A stretch of 64,000 bases of DNA. It comes from Chrysoperla carnea. Its lineage: Eukaryota > Arthropoda > Insecta > Neuroptera > Chrysopidae. The notes below the pieces were generated by a model. That model ran no database searches. It had not been told where the DNA came from and saw only the letters and a program-made list of their open reading frames with translations. Positions 23,873-33,606 of this stretch are shown piece by piece. Positions within the stretch are counted from its first letter, which is position 1, and each line of letters opens with the position of its first letter. The position numbers and the translations under genes are program-made. The stretch is from assembly GCF_905475395.1 (NCBI RefSeq), contig NC_058340.1, forward strand, positions 55,282,181 through 55,346,180, given 5' to 3'.

Positions 23873-26492
23873 ATGGAGAAAGAAGAAGATACTAAATCTA
23901 AAAAACAAAAATTAATAGATTCAAAAAACAATGCAAAAGCAATGAAAAATGCATTACAACAGGTTAATAATAATCTTAAACAAGGTGAATGTTTGAAGGT
24001 AAATTTATATTAATATAAGCTCGCATCAGAGTATCTTGATAATTTTATACAGCTTTTGATATATTTAGCTTGTTACAGTAAAAATCGATGAAAATATATT
24101 CGGTTGTGAATTTGGTATTTCTATAATAAATGTACTTGATGAAGCCAATATAAAACATGAACGAATTTCACAACCCGTTCCAAATATAATTACATGGACC
24201 AAAGAAATTCAATTTGTTGATAATGAAAATGATCAAGTAAGTATCACTATTAATCCCTAAAGATTAGGGATAAAGATTCCTAAATTTCAATCAAAATAAA
24301 GGGTGGTTGTACACCAATTGACTTTAAATGAAACTTTTATTTAAAGAGAGAGAGTAGCTCGACTCAGCCAAATCTATAAGCATACTTTCTAGGAGTATAA
24401 AACAAATATTGGAATCTAAAATTCAATTATGAATTGATCTTACATATTTTGCAAAGGTATAAAAAAGTATTTAATGGGAACTATTTAACAGTTACTGACT
24501 AAAAATGTGAACCACTGTAGGTTAGGTTGGGTGGCTGTCCTGGGGTGGGACACACTTAGACCATAGGGTCCGTTGTGATACCGTAAATGGGTTGGTCAAT
24601 CCCCGGCCACTGCTCCATAAACCATTTGGAGCTGTTCAAGAACAGCAGGAGGGCTTAGACGTCGACTGACTTTAGGTCAGAGAGGTCGTCAAAGAGAGGC
24701 TGGCTCAAGTAAGTCCATCTCCTCATGACAAGAGCTGGGCAGTAACAGAGAAGATGAGACATTGTCTCCTCGTCACCATTGTGACAGCTCCTGCAGTAGT
24801 CGTGATACACTGCCAGGCCCACAAATAGTTACGAGAACCACTGTAACTATTTTCTAACTTAGACCCCAAATTTATGATTGAAACGTTTATTCAATATGGC
24901 CTTATCATTACATAGTTACGCCGCAGTACAACTCCTGCCTCCTCCTATCTTGCGTACATATTTGATGAATAGACCTTTGACTATAACATCTATATGACAT
25001 ATTTTAAATGTTTAAGGCACAAATATGTTCAACATATTCGGATGAAAATTACGCAGTTTTAATTTTAAATTGGATTCAAATTGTTGATTTAATTGAAAAA
25101 TCATTATTCAAAAATTATATTATCGAGAAAAGAACAATCTTATCAAATAAAAAAGTTACACTTGGACTTTATGGGCTGCAACGTTATTTTAAGTAATTAT
25201 TTAATTATTATCTTTAAATACTCGAAAGATGGGTGTGTTAGGACGAACAGAGTTCCTATTAAGTTAAGTTAGATTTTCAGAATAGAAAAACATTAACGTC
25301 TAAATGACTGAGTAGTGAGTACAGTACTCTTTGCCATTGGCAGACTAAGAAAAATTGCGTCAAATGTTTATTGAGATGAAGTATCTGCAAGGTTCTGAAC
25401 TCATTGAAAGAACTCTGTCCTGGTCGAAAATTTAGTTCGATTTTCTGAGTGCCTAACTTAGCTTAGTACGAACTTTGTCCGTCCGATCATATCCATTGAG
25501 AAATTTAAATAATATTTGGGATTATAGACATTGGAAATGTAAAAAGAATGAAAATACAAAAAAGAAAACTATTTACGATAATACACCTAAAATTTCACCG
25601 AAAGTATTAGAATCAGAATTAACTGAATTGCAAATATTAGCTGGAATAAATCATAGAACTTTGGAAACGCCTGAAGATTTAAATAATATGGTTTTACAGT
25701 TCACGAAATCAATTGCAGAAGCACAATTCAAGTAGGTATTTTTTAATTTATGGTTGAAATTTAGTTTTTACTCATTAGTTTTATGTGAAAAATTCAAAAT
25801 CGAATGAAAGTGGAAAAAACCATTAATATGAATTTTTAATATCAGCAATTGGGGATAATTCTGATGCCGAATTGGCCATATTACCCATAAAAATTTAAAA
25901 CTAGACTTGATACTATGACAAAATTTGAAAGTGAAATTAAAATTGATTAAAAAAGAAGTTAATCAAAAGTTGCCCATCTCCTTTTAACAGAAATAAAAGT
26001 CTATATTAGAGCTGCAGTAATTAATGTTTGTTCGTAGATTTGAGAAGCGATCAAAAGAAGAGCAAGTGAATTGTTTTGTTAAAAATTCGAATAGAGATTG
26101 TGTTCGTGTTGATAAAGATGGAAATGGACTCCAAAGAGTTTGGCAACAACAGTTAATGCAATTTACTTTAGCAAGTTTAGAAATTGTGCAAGCAATTACA
26201 TCCAAGTATCCAAGTCCAGATTCATTATTTGAGGTATGAATTAAAATTAGAAACGGGAAGAATTAAAATATCGAATAATAATTTATAGGTCTTATCAAAT
26301 TTATAAATTTATTTATAGGCATATGAAAATTGCACACCAGAAGATGGTGAACGTTTACTACAGGATTTATTAATCAGGAGAACTGCTGGTCCTATTGCAT
26401 TTCAAAGAAAAGTTGGACCAGAAATGAGTAAAAAAATTTATAGCTTTTTCACTAGTGATGATGGAAATACTATTATATCTGCAGATGATTAA
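23873..26492 (+). CDS. EME1: Crossover junction endonuclease subunit EME1, 6 coding exons, about 347 aa
   Basis: Exons: 23873-23998, 24069-24236, 25017-25192, 25528-25731, 26038-26233, 26319-26492, all GT-AG, closing to 348 codons. QGECLKLVTVKIDENIFGCE corresponds to the human PGECLK-VVLDP region. Further family matches are FTKSIAEAQFK, GLQRVWQQQLMQFTLASLEI, YPSPDSLFEAYENCTPEDGE and IGPE-like VGPEMSKKIYSF at the end. EME1 is the non-catalytic XPF-family partner of MUS81, and the pair cuts branched DNA at stalled forks and recombination intermediates. The degenerate nuclease-like domain comes first and the tandem helix-hairpin-helix region last. The protein is much shorter than human EME1 (about 570 aa), because the long disordered N-terminus is absent. 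It is divergent from FANCI and convergent with PRPF3. AATAAA follows the stop within about 15 bases. Confidence 0.9.
24515..24830 (-). mobile_element. 3' end of an RNase-H-bearing LINE (I/Jockey/R1-like) in EME1 intron 2
   Basis: This GC-rich island in AT-rich surroundings reads on the minus strand YHDYCRSCHNGDEETMSHLL then CYCPALVMRRWTYL, the cysteine/histidine tail after the RNase H domain of insect non-LTR elements, followed by FDDLSDLKSVDV. An in-frame stop lies soon after. Only this 3' part remains, as expected for 5'-truncated LINE copies. Its GC content suggests a fairly recent insertion. Confidence 0.85.
25852..26010 (+). repeat. Unclassified dispersed repeat, copy A, in EME1 intron 4
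   Basis: GGATAATTCTGATGCCGAAT, then TTACCCATAAAAAT and ACTATGACAAAATTTGAAA match a second copy at 63315-63490 in the same orientation. It ends about 30 bases before the splice acceptor of EME1 exon 5. No open frame or inverted ends were found. Confidence 0.75.
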
Positions 26493-27510
26493 ATATTATT
26501 CAATAAAGGTTTATATATTTTTTAAAAGTTTATTTATTTGAAATTCAGAATTACACGATCAAGGTCAAAGCCTTGGTTTCTATCATAACCTTCCCCCCCC
26601 CCCCCCCCAAAATAAATAAAAATGTTATAAAATAATTTTTCCGCTCAAATCTTACATTGAGATGAAATGTCATGGATAAACTCTGGGATTACTAGGAGAA
26701 CATATACCTATTAAAAATAGTAATTAAGTGTCTAGAGTATTAGGAGAGCATCTGTAAAAACTAACATGTTTGTTTAATAAACTTATTATTTAAATTTATG
26801 ATATTTTTTCGTTCAAATTATTTGTCTAGCGTGTTTTTCCTAAGCGGTAGATTTTCAGGCCGTGAGTTTATTTTTCGTCAAACCTAAATATAATTAGCTT
26901 GAAAATGAGAGGTAGATCATGCAATTTGATAAAGAAATAAGGAAGATAAGGGTAGGGTAGAAAAAAACTTGCTAGAGTAATAATATGTAATATTACACAT
27001 CCCTTCTTTTACTGCATATATGATTTTTAACTGATCTAATTTATCATATTATCATTAAATAAGCAAATCATCTAGTCTTTATTTTGATACGCAACAGATT
27101 TGAAATTGGTCGCAAATTAGTCTCATTCCTATTTAATCAATTTGTATCCTTAAAAATCTCAAACGTGTACGCTGGGCCTGAGAAATTCAAGCAACAAAAA
27201 GTGGCTTTGCTTAGTTGCTTTCTTTTAATTATTTTACAAAGAAATAATTTTAGTATTGGTTAAAGCTTCTGTTAGCACGGTTAATTTAATTCGAATATTC
27301 GAGTTATTTAATATTCTCCGTGTATATGTTAAAAAATCTACATTCGTAACATCCCTGCTGATTATATTTTAAAATGAGGTTTCTAAAGAAAAAAAATTAT
27401 TAAAGCATTTAAAAATAATTTTCATTAAATGATATTTTTTATTTATTTATACAGATCCTTAAACTGAAATAAAAAGCATTGTTAATTTCAAATAAATTAA
27501 TACAAAAATT
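26493..27510. other. Convergent spacer between EME1 and PRPF3
   Basis: Tail-to-tail spacer of 1.0 kb. It contains a run of 16 C at 26593-26608 just downstream of EME1. No gene or known repeat was recognised. Confidence 0.55.
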
Positions 27511-30500
27511 TTATACATCATCTGCTTGTTCTAACACTGCACCACTATACGCTAAGTCCCAGTAATGTTCAACTTTATGCTTTTTAAAATGTTCACGTGC
27601 CATTTTCTCTGTAGGGCAAATTTTAAATTTAATTTCACCAAAATTTCGTTGTTTTGTTGATCCTTCCCAAACTAATACACACTTATTTGGTTCATCATTA
27701 CCGTCAGCGTTTTTCACAATATCCTCTTCCCATTTTATTCTATTCAACATTAATCTGAAATGAATTCATACCTTTACATATATTCAACTATAGAAGTTTT
27801 TTTATAGTTTCCGATAGTTTCCGTAAATACTTAAAAGAAAAAGGTTACCTTTTGTATTTTTTCTGTTGTTTCATACCACCTTCCACAACAACAACACAAC
27901 AATCTTTAAACAACATAACACACCCGGTCATGTATAATTGTTTCGCATTCGTTTCAACTTTAAACTTTTTGGAAGCATTTTCATGTAAATCAGTGATACG
28001 ATAAACTGCCACTTGAACACCTAAAGATGTGTCTTCTTTAATTTTTCGAATTTTTTTATCTCGTTTCTGTTCAGTTGTAAGTTGTCGTGCAGCATTTGCT
28101 TCTTCGTGTGCTTTTTGTCGTTTTGCCATCTGTTCTCTAACATGTGCTTCAATTTTGGTTGGATCTTGAACAGCTTCCGTACCTAATACACGCATTAAAT
28201 TTGATATTCGTAGTTTTGGTTCGGGTGGTGCTTCAAGTCCTAAACGAATTTTTTCTTGTTCTTCTTTCCACATTTCTCTACGATTTTGTCGGCGTAATTT
28301 TTTACGTTCTTTTTTCGTTAAAAATACAGGCATATAAACTGGTTTACGAGGATCCGCTAAAAATTTAAATTTTTTATAATTACATTATCCTCAATAACTG
28401 TCTTTTCATTTGACTACGGTAAAAAAAGAGTAGGCTTAAGGTTGCGGACACACTAACATCGATTTAAACGCACGTTGAACCGACTTTTGTTAAAATTACA
28501 CAGTTTAATTTGAGTTGTAACGTGCGTTGATATTGAAATGAGTCTGGAAAGCTATATTTAACGCAATGTATTGCTGAAATACACGTTGAAACGTGCGTCA
28601 GTTTTGATGCTAGTATGACCGCAGAATAAATTCATGGAGCGAATAGACCTTTTCATTTCAATTACGCTTCATTATTGTGTCGAAAAGATACAAGATAATT
28701 GCTATTCATTTTATCAAATTAGTTTTTTAACAAACTGTCCGAAACAAAAAAAACTTTTAACAAAATGAAATCGACTTATCGAAATATAATGTAGTTAAAA
28801 TTATTGTGTCCACCAGCTTTCAAACAGATAAAGAATCATCAAAATCGGTTCACCCAGTCAAAAGTTTTGAGGTAACAAACATTAAAAAAAAAATACAGTC
28901 GCATTGATAATCTCCTCCGTTTTTGTTTGAAGTCGGTTAAAAAGGTAATCAATTTTTAAAATGAAAAGGTCTATACATAGTTTATTAAATGAATACTGAG
29001 GTAATGACTGCAAAACCTTAAAGTTACGTTAGTAGTAAAAATTAAAAAAAAAAAATTACTTGGTGGTCGCATTTGTGTCGGATGTTCCACTAAATTACTA
29101 ATCGCTGATCTTTTAATTGCTATTTTATCATTTTCCATTTTATTCAAATCATCGACTAGAATTACAGAATCCCACCATTCCATTGCTGGAATATCTTCAG
29201 TAAAACTCTCTGGTTTTGCAATTAATGCAAGTTTTGTTGCTGAAGATATTCCCGTTTTTTTAGCTATTTGTGAGATTTCATTCTGTAATTTTTCTAATTG
29301 AGCCTAAAAAAACAATGAATATTTAAGTAAAATTCAAAAAGGATTTTATAACAAGCAAAGGATGAGTTTCGATAAAGGCCGCATCGATCTTTTAACCGCA
29401 ATTTAAAATTTTAAAATATTTTTTAATTTATGTAATTACAGCACATAGCCTTTTAGACCATAAAATACTGATGGATTAAGATTTGGGTCCTCTACAGGTC
29501 TTTCAGATGAAATAATTGGATACAAAACCATAATAGTTTGGTTATGACAATCGACAAAAACGAATTATTTAATTTCTTTCATATTCTCGGAGTAATAAGA
29601 TTTGATTCGGAATAATTTCAGTAGCACAACGGAAGTTGATTCAACTGGCAGTCTTGGTCCTCTAGCTTCTACCTTGCAGAGGGGGACTGAAAAGTATTCC
29701 TTTTTTCACTAAATTTTCGAAACAATATTTAAATATATAGTGTGTCCCCGGATAGAGTTAACTATACTTCTAAATTTCCTTATTTTGCATTTTAAGAAAA
29801 AAAGTCATTCTTTATAAGAAGTTTTGCTTATTCTGAAAAGTATGTAGGTATATTTAAAACTTCTAAATAATGTACAGGGTAGCCAAAAATTTGGAATCAC
29901 TATTTTTATTTTTGGTAAACTATCCTTCTTTTTTATATGTTGGCGAAATGTTACTAAGAAAAGTTACTCGCAATTAACAATTATGACTCTATACAAAATA
30001 TCAAGAAGATCCGTGTACTTTAATTATAGCATCATTTTTTATTTGAACAAAAGATCTAATTATAAAAAAACGTAAGAAAGAAAATAATAATAAATCAATT
30101 AACATGTACTATTCGAGAGTGTATTTTTTTGTGGACTAGTTTAGAAAATTAAAAAGAAAATTTATTTTCTCGGAATCATAATTGTTAATTTCGAGTAACT
30201 TTTTTTAGTAACATTTTGTCAACTTTTAAAAACAAAGGGTAGTTTACCAAAAATGAAAATAGTGATTCCAAATTTTTGGCTACCCTGTACATTATTTAGA
30301 AGTTTTAAATATTCCTACATACTTTTCATAATAAGCAAAACTTCTTATGAAGAATGACTTTTTTTCCTAAAATGCAAAATAAGAAAATTTACAAGTATAG
30401 TTACCTCTATCCGGGGACACACTGTATATAATTTTTTTCTAGGGTGGCGATTGAGATTATATTTTGGAATTATTATGAAAATTTGTCCATTCAGTCATTG

Positions 30501-32187
30501 ATATTTCTAAATGATTCGCAATCGCCATCCAGTATTTCTCATGAAAATTTAAGGGGAAAACTGTGGTATGCGTTGAAACAAGTTTAATGTTAAAATAATC
30601 TTCTCATTTTTTTCAAACTTTTTGAAATTTGACTTAAAAATAAAAGTTTTGGGCAAGGATAAGCACACACAGTGATACAAAAAGGGTGAACTCAGGCCAA
30701 GTTAGTTGAGTCCAATTAATTTTGATTCACAAATTTCCTGAAATTTATTGTCGAAAAGGGTGGTGTGACTCTTAGATAATTTACTATCCAGTAAATATGC
30801 GAACTTTTGGGTCACATGAATTCAATTTATTTCCGTAACATGGAGATATACAACTACCACCTTCATAACATGGAGATTTCTGATTATCCCACTTGTAAGG
30901 CGGCCTACATGGAAGACAATAAAACCTGCATACATATTATTTGCACATACACAAACAGGCAGGGCATCATTTTCAGAATGTTTGGGTCTGAAATCTTGGA
31001 TCCAACAAGCCGAGCAGAAATCTCAACGGAGAAGCGGTGGATTTTCTGCGTGGCGTCTGACCTCGACAGAATCCTATAGCTCAATCCGCTAAAAATAGCA
31101 TATCTTACCCGAAGACGTCTCGCTTTCGGGTGACAGGTTTTTCTCAATGAGTGCACAGAGGACCCCTTCATCTAAGTGCTAGGAACCCATTTGCGATATC
31201 CTTTTTAAATTTTATTATTGTTATTATTACCTTCATACGAATTCGATCAGCAAGTTGTTGAAATTTTCCCGGTTCATGAAATCGTAGCGCTCTTTTATTT
31301 CTAACAGCTGGTTTTGCACCAATACGATCATCAAAGAACTTTGCTTCAGAATAATCATCCACATTTTTATCACTAAATTGTGCTTTAAATTCTTCACGTT
31401 TTTTCGCTCGTATATTCGCTTTTAATGTTGGTGTTACATGCGTTAATTGTATTGCTTTACCAGTAATATCAACGGTACGACCTTCAGAGTCTAAAATCAA
31501 TGGTGTTGGTTTGTCGGATGCAGCTGTTAATAATGTGTTACCCAGTATTCCAGATGAAAGTTTACTCCGAATTTGTGCTTGCAATTGAGCTATTTTACGA
31601 GCCTTTTCAGCATCGCCACGATTAATTAACCCACTATTATGTACGTTATACACCACTGATGGAGGAACAACAGGTTTTCCTGATGATGTTGTTTTGCTAG
31701 AATCAGAGGCTTTTGTAGTTTTAATAGTATCTAACTGTCGTTTTCTTTCCTCAATTTCTTTTTGAGCATTTACCATCATCTGCTTGATTTTTGTTGCTGA
31801 TAATATTTCATCACTTTTGTTATGTCCATTACTCTTGCCTTCTTCCGTTTTGTCCTTCGCTGAATATTCATCACGTTTTGAACTAGATTTATGCTTTTTG
31901 GCATCAACATCTTTTGTATCAGATTCATGGACACGTTTACGTGACTTATTTACGCCAGTAAAATCATCGATCAAATCGTATAGTTTATCAGTTAATTTTT
32001 CTGCTTTCCTTGTTTCAATGAAACTCATTAACTTTTTTTCTGTTTTATGTTTATCATAACCAGCTAGTAAACATTTTACTGTCGTATTTATTACAGATAT
32101 GTCACTATTACCCAAAACTTTAACCACCAATTTATCAATTGATGGTTTTAAATCGTCGACATCTCGACGAGATAATTGGGAAACCAT
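27511..32187 (-). CDS. PRPF3: U4/U6 small nuclear ribonucleoprotein PRPF3, 4 coding exons, about 650 aa
   Basis: Minus-strand exons: 31231-32187, 29060-29303, 27849-28356, 27511-27754. Phases close to 651 codons; human PRPF3 is 683 aa. The N-terminal PWI domain is at about residues 1-85 ([20 protein letters not shown]). A lysine-rich, serine-rich linker follows, then the conserved PRP3 domain ([60 protein letters not shown]), and a C-terminal DUF1115 with [18 protein letters not shown] and [24 protein letters not shown]3 binds the U4/U6 duplex together with PRPF4 in the tri-snRNP. Intron 1 (1.9 kb) holds a nested fold-back element. Intron 2 (703 bp) holds two MITEs. The gene is divergent from COG7. 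Confidence 0.95.
28441..28624. mobile_element. MITE with imperfect TIRs TTGCGGACACACTAACATCG in PRPF3 intron 2
   Basis: The left end TTGCGGACACACTAACATCG is followed by AAACGCACGTTGAA. The right end, inverted, reads CTGCGGTCATACTAGCATC followed by CTGACGCACGTTTCAACG. These form imperfect inverted repeats of about 40 bp around a short body. It is non-coding, and no clear target duplication was seen. Confidence 0.65.
28644..28973. mobile_element. MITE, GACCTTTTCATTT family, copy 2, with a nested insert
   Basis: The ends TAGACCTTTTCATTTCAATT and AAAATGAAAAGGTCTA match copy 1 inverted. The first half (to about 28780) aligns with the family. About 28782-28945 is foreign sequence, including TCAAAATCGGTTCACCCAGT and ending TTTGAAGTCGGTTAAA, a phrase I recall from insect repeat tails. 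This explains its 330-bp length against 143-180 bp for intact copies. Confidence 0.8.
29738..30424. mobile_element. Two-layer palindromic element (MITE inside a MITE) in PRPF3 intron 1
   Basis: The outer termini are AGTGTGTCCCCGGATAGAG and its inverted copy, flanked by TA. The two outer flanks are 135 bp each (29738-29872 and 30290-30424) and mutually inverted. Between them, bounded by TA, is an inner element (29875-30287, 413 bp) with TIRs CAGGGTAGCCAAAAATTTGG. Inversion continues to about 29992 and 30172, giving total arms of about 250 bp with a 180-bp spacer. TA duplications and end sequence suggest Tc1/mariner-type MITEs. No transposase is encoded. Confidence 0.85.
30541..31190. other. 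GC-richer unclassified block in PRPF3 intron 1
   Basis: From about 30800 the composition becomes less AT-rich, with a duplicated phrase AACATGGAGAT. Open frames on both strands (30807-31079 and 30905-31171) overlap each other and show no domain I know. It is probably part of a repeat or retroelement untranslated region, but the class is not assigned. Confidence 0.35.
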
Positions 32188-32537
32188 TATTGTTTTTGTT
32201 TATTTTTTTTTAAGACAAATGACTTTTCGCTTATTAATTTAACATTATCATTATTTTACAAAATAATATCACTTATTAATCTTAAAATGACATATTTTAG
32301 ATTTACATACGATGCGTTGTGATTTCACTAAAAAAAAAGTTACTGAAAGCAACAGAAAATCCTATAAAAATAACTAGTGTGCGTTCACAGACTACACTGC
32401 CGGGTTTTTACCAAGAGTGTGTATCTCCATATACATCCCTCTCTAAAAATAATGTTCAATATTGTTTACCTGCTATTTATAATGACAATAGTAATACAGA
32501 GTTTGATCAATTTATTTGATTACAATGATACCTTTAA

Positions 32538-32717
32538 TAGACCTTTTCATCGATTTGCTTTTGTTTCGGACAGTTATCAAAAAACTATTCTAACTAAGAA
32601 AGTTATATATATTTTATCTTGCGCTTTTTGGCAAGGATAGAAAATATAAGATATGTTGTTACTTGATTGAAAGCAGTACGAAACAAAAAAGAATCATTTT
32701 GTAAATGAAAAGCCCTA
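32538..32717. mobile_element. MITE, GACCTTTTCATTT family, copy 3
   Basis: It starts TAGACCTTTTCATCGATTTG, contains TTTTGTTTCGGACAGTTATC, and ends ATGAAAAGCCCTA. It is more diverged at its right end than the other copies. It lies between PRPF3 and COG7. Confidence 0.75.
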
Positions 32718-32782
32718 TTGAAATGATGCAAAAAAATTACATATTTTAAGTTGAAAGAAAAAAATTTGAAATGTAGTTTTAA

Positions 32783-33246
32783 TAGACCTTTTTCACATTT
32801 TTTTTCTTTTTTTTTTTTTTTTTAATGAAAGTAAATGTCTTGATAAATGGGCTAATTTTTTCCCCCGATTTTTTTGAAGCCATATGACCGAGAAAACAGA
32901 CAATGAAAATCATTAAAATTCAAAATGGCGAAAACGATCCGGCAACACACGATGTTACACGAAGGTTGGTTTGACGTCATTTAAAGATGATAATAGTGAT
33001 ATATTAATACAACTGTTGACACTGTTTTATTGTCATTGCTTGTCGGATTGACATCACAGATCACGTGTGCGGTGGAGCCAAAAAAAATCGTTTTAAAATA
33101 TTTCAAATATTGTGACTTTTTAACAATTTTTTTCATAGTGTTTTTACTGTTAAAAATGCGTAATTTTTGAGTTACAGGCTCTACTCAACCTATATTTTCA
33201 TAAAAAATTATCAAAAAGCATTTCCGTTTTTCATGAAGAAGGTCTA
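32783..33246. mobile_element. Possible longer relative of the GACCTTTTCATTT MITEs
   Basis: Termini TAGACCTTTTTCACA and GAAGAAGGTCTA resemble the family ends. The 464-bp body is different and includes ACACGATGTTACACGAAGGT and TGACATCACAGATCACG. It could be a larger element that mobilised with shared ends, or a separate family. Confidence 0.5.
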
Positions 33247-33606
33247 TTTTTGGAGTTCTGTAAAAAAAATGCATCATTTTTGCCAGTTTCCCAAAGAGAA
33301 ATTTTCAGACGCAGGCTTCACGATGACATTGTTTGAAGTTCAGTAAACGCTATTTTATGGCAATATATGTACTTGGGAATAATTCTATGGCATATAAAAA
33401 AATTGTATGCCTAATACTTCCGCACGCACCCCTTTTGCTCCGTCGATTCCATCTTGGAACGGCGTTTTTTTTCTCGAATGCGCTACGTCGCTATAGCAGT
33501 GACATCTGTGTAATTCTCTTAATATTTAAATATGACAGATACGTATTCGTAATATGTGTCAAAAACGACCAAAACAAAACAAACGATAAGTGCAATAAAG
33601 TCCGAA

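Larger units (their letters stand above)
32188..33606. promoter_or_regulatory. Divergent intergenic region between PRPF3 and COG7
   Basis: This 1.4-kb spacer lies between opposed start codons. Two MITE-like insertions (32538-32717 and 32783-33246) fill nearly half of it. The last 200 bp before COG7 are less AT-rich (CTTCCGCACGCACCCCTTTT) and may be its promoter. Confidence 0.55.

Noticed and set aside
26593-26608. Run of 16 C after EME1
   Set aside because: Long C runs are prone to sequencing and assembly error. I note it as a repeat only and attach no function.
30807-31171. Two overlapping open frames on opposite strands in PRPF3 intron 1
   Set aside because: No recognisable domain in either. 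The block is listed as unclassified rather than as a gene.
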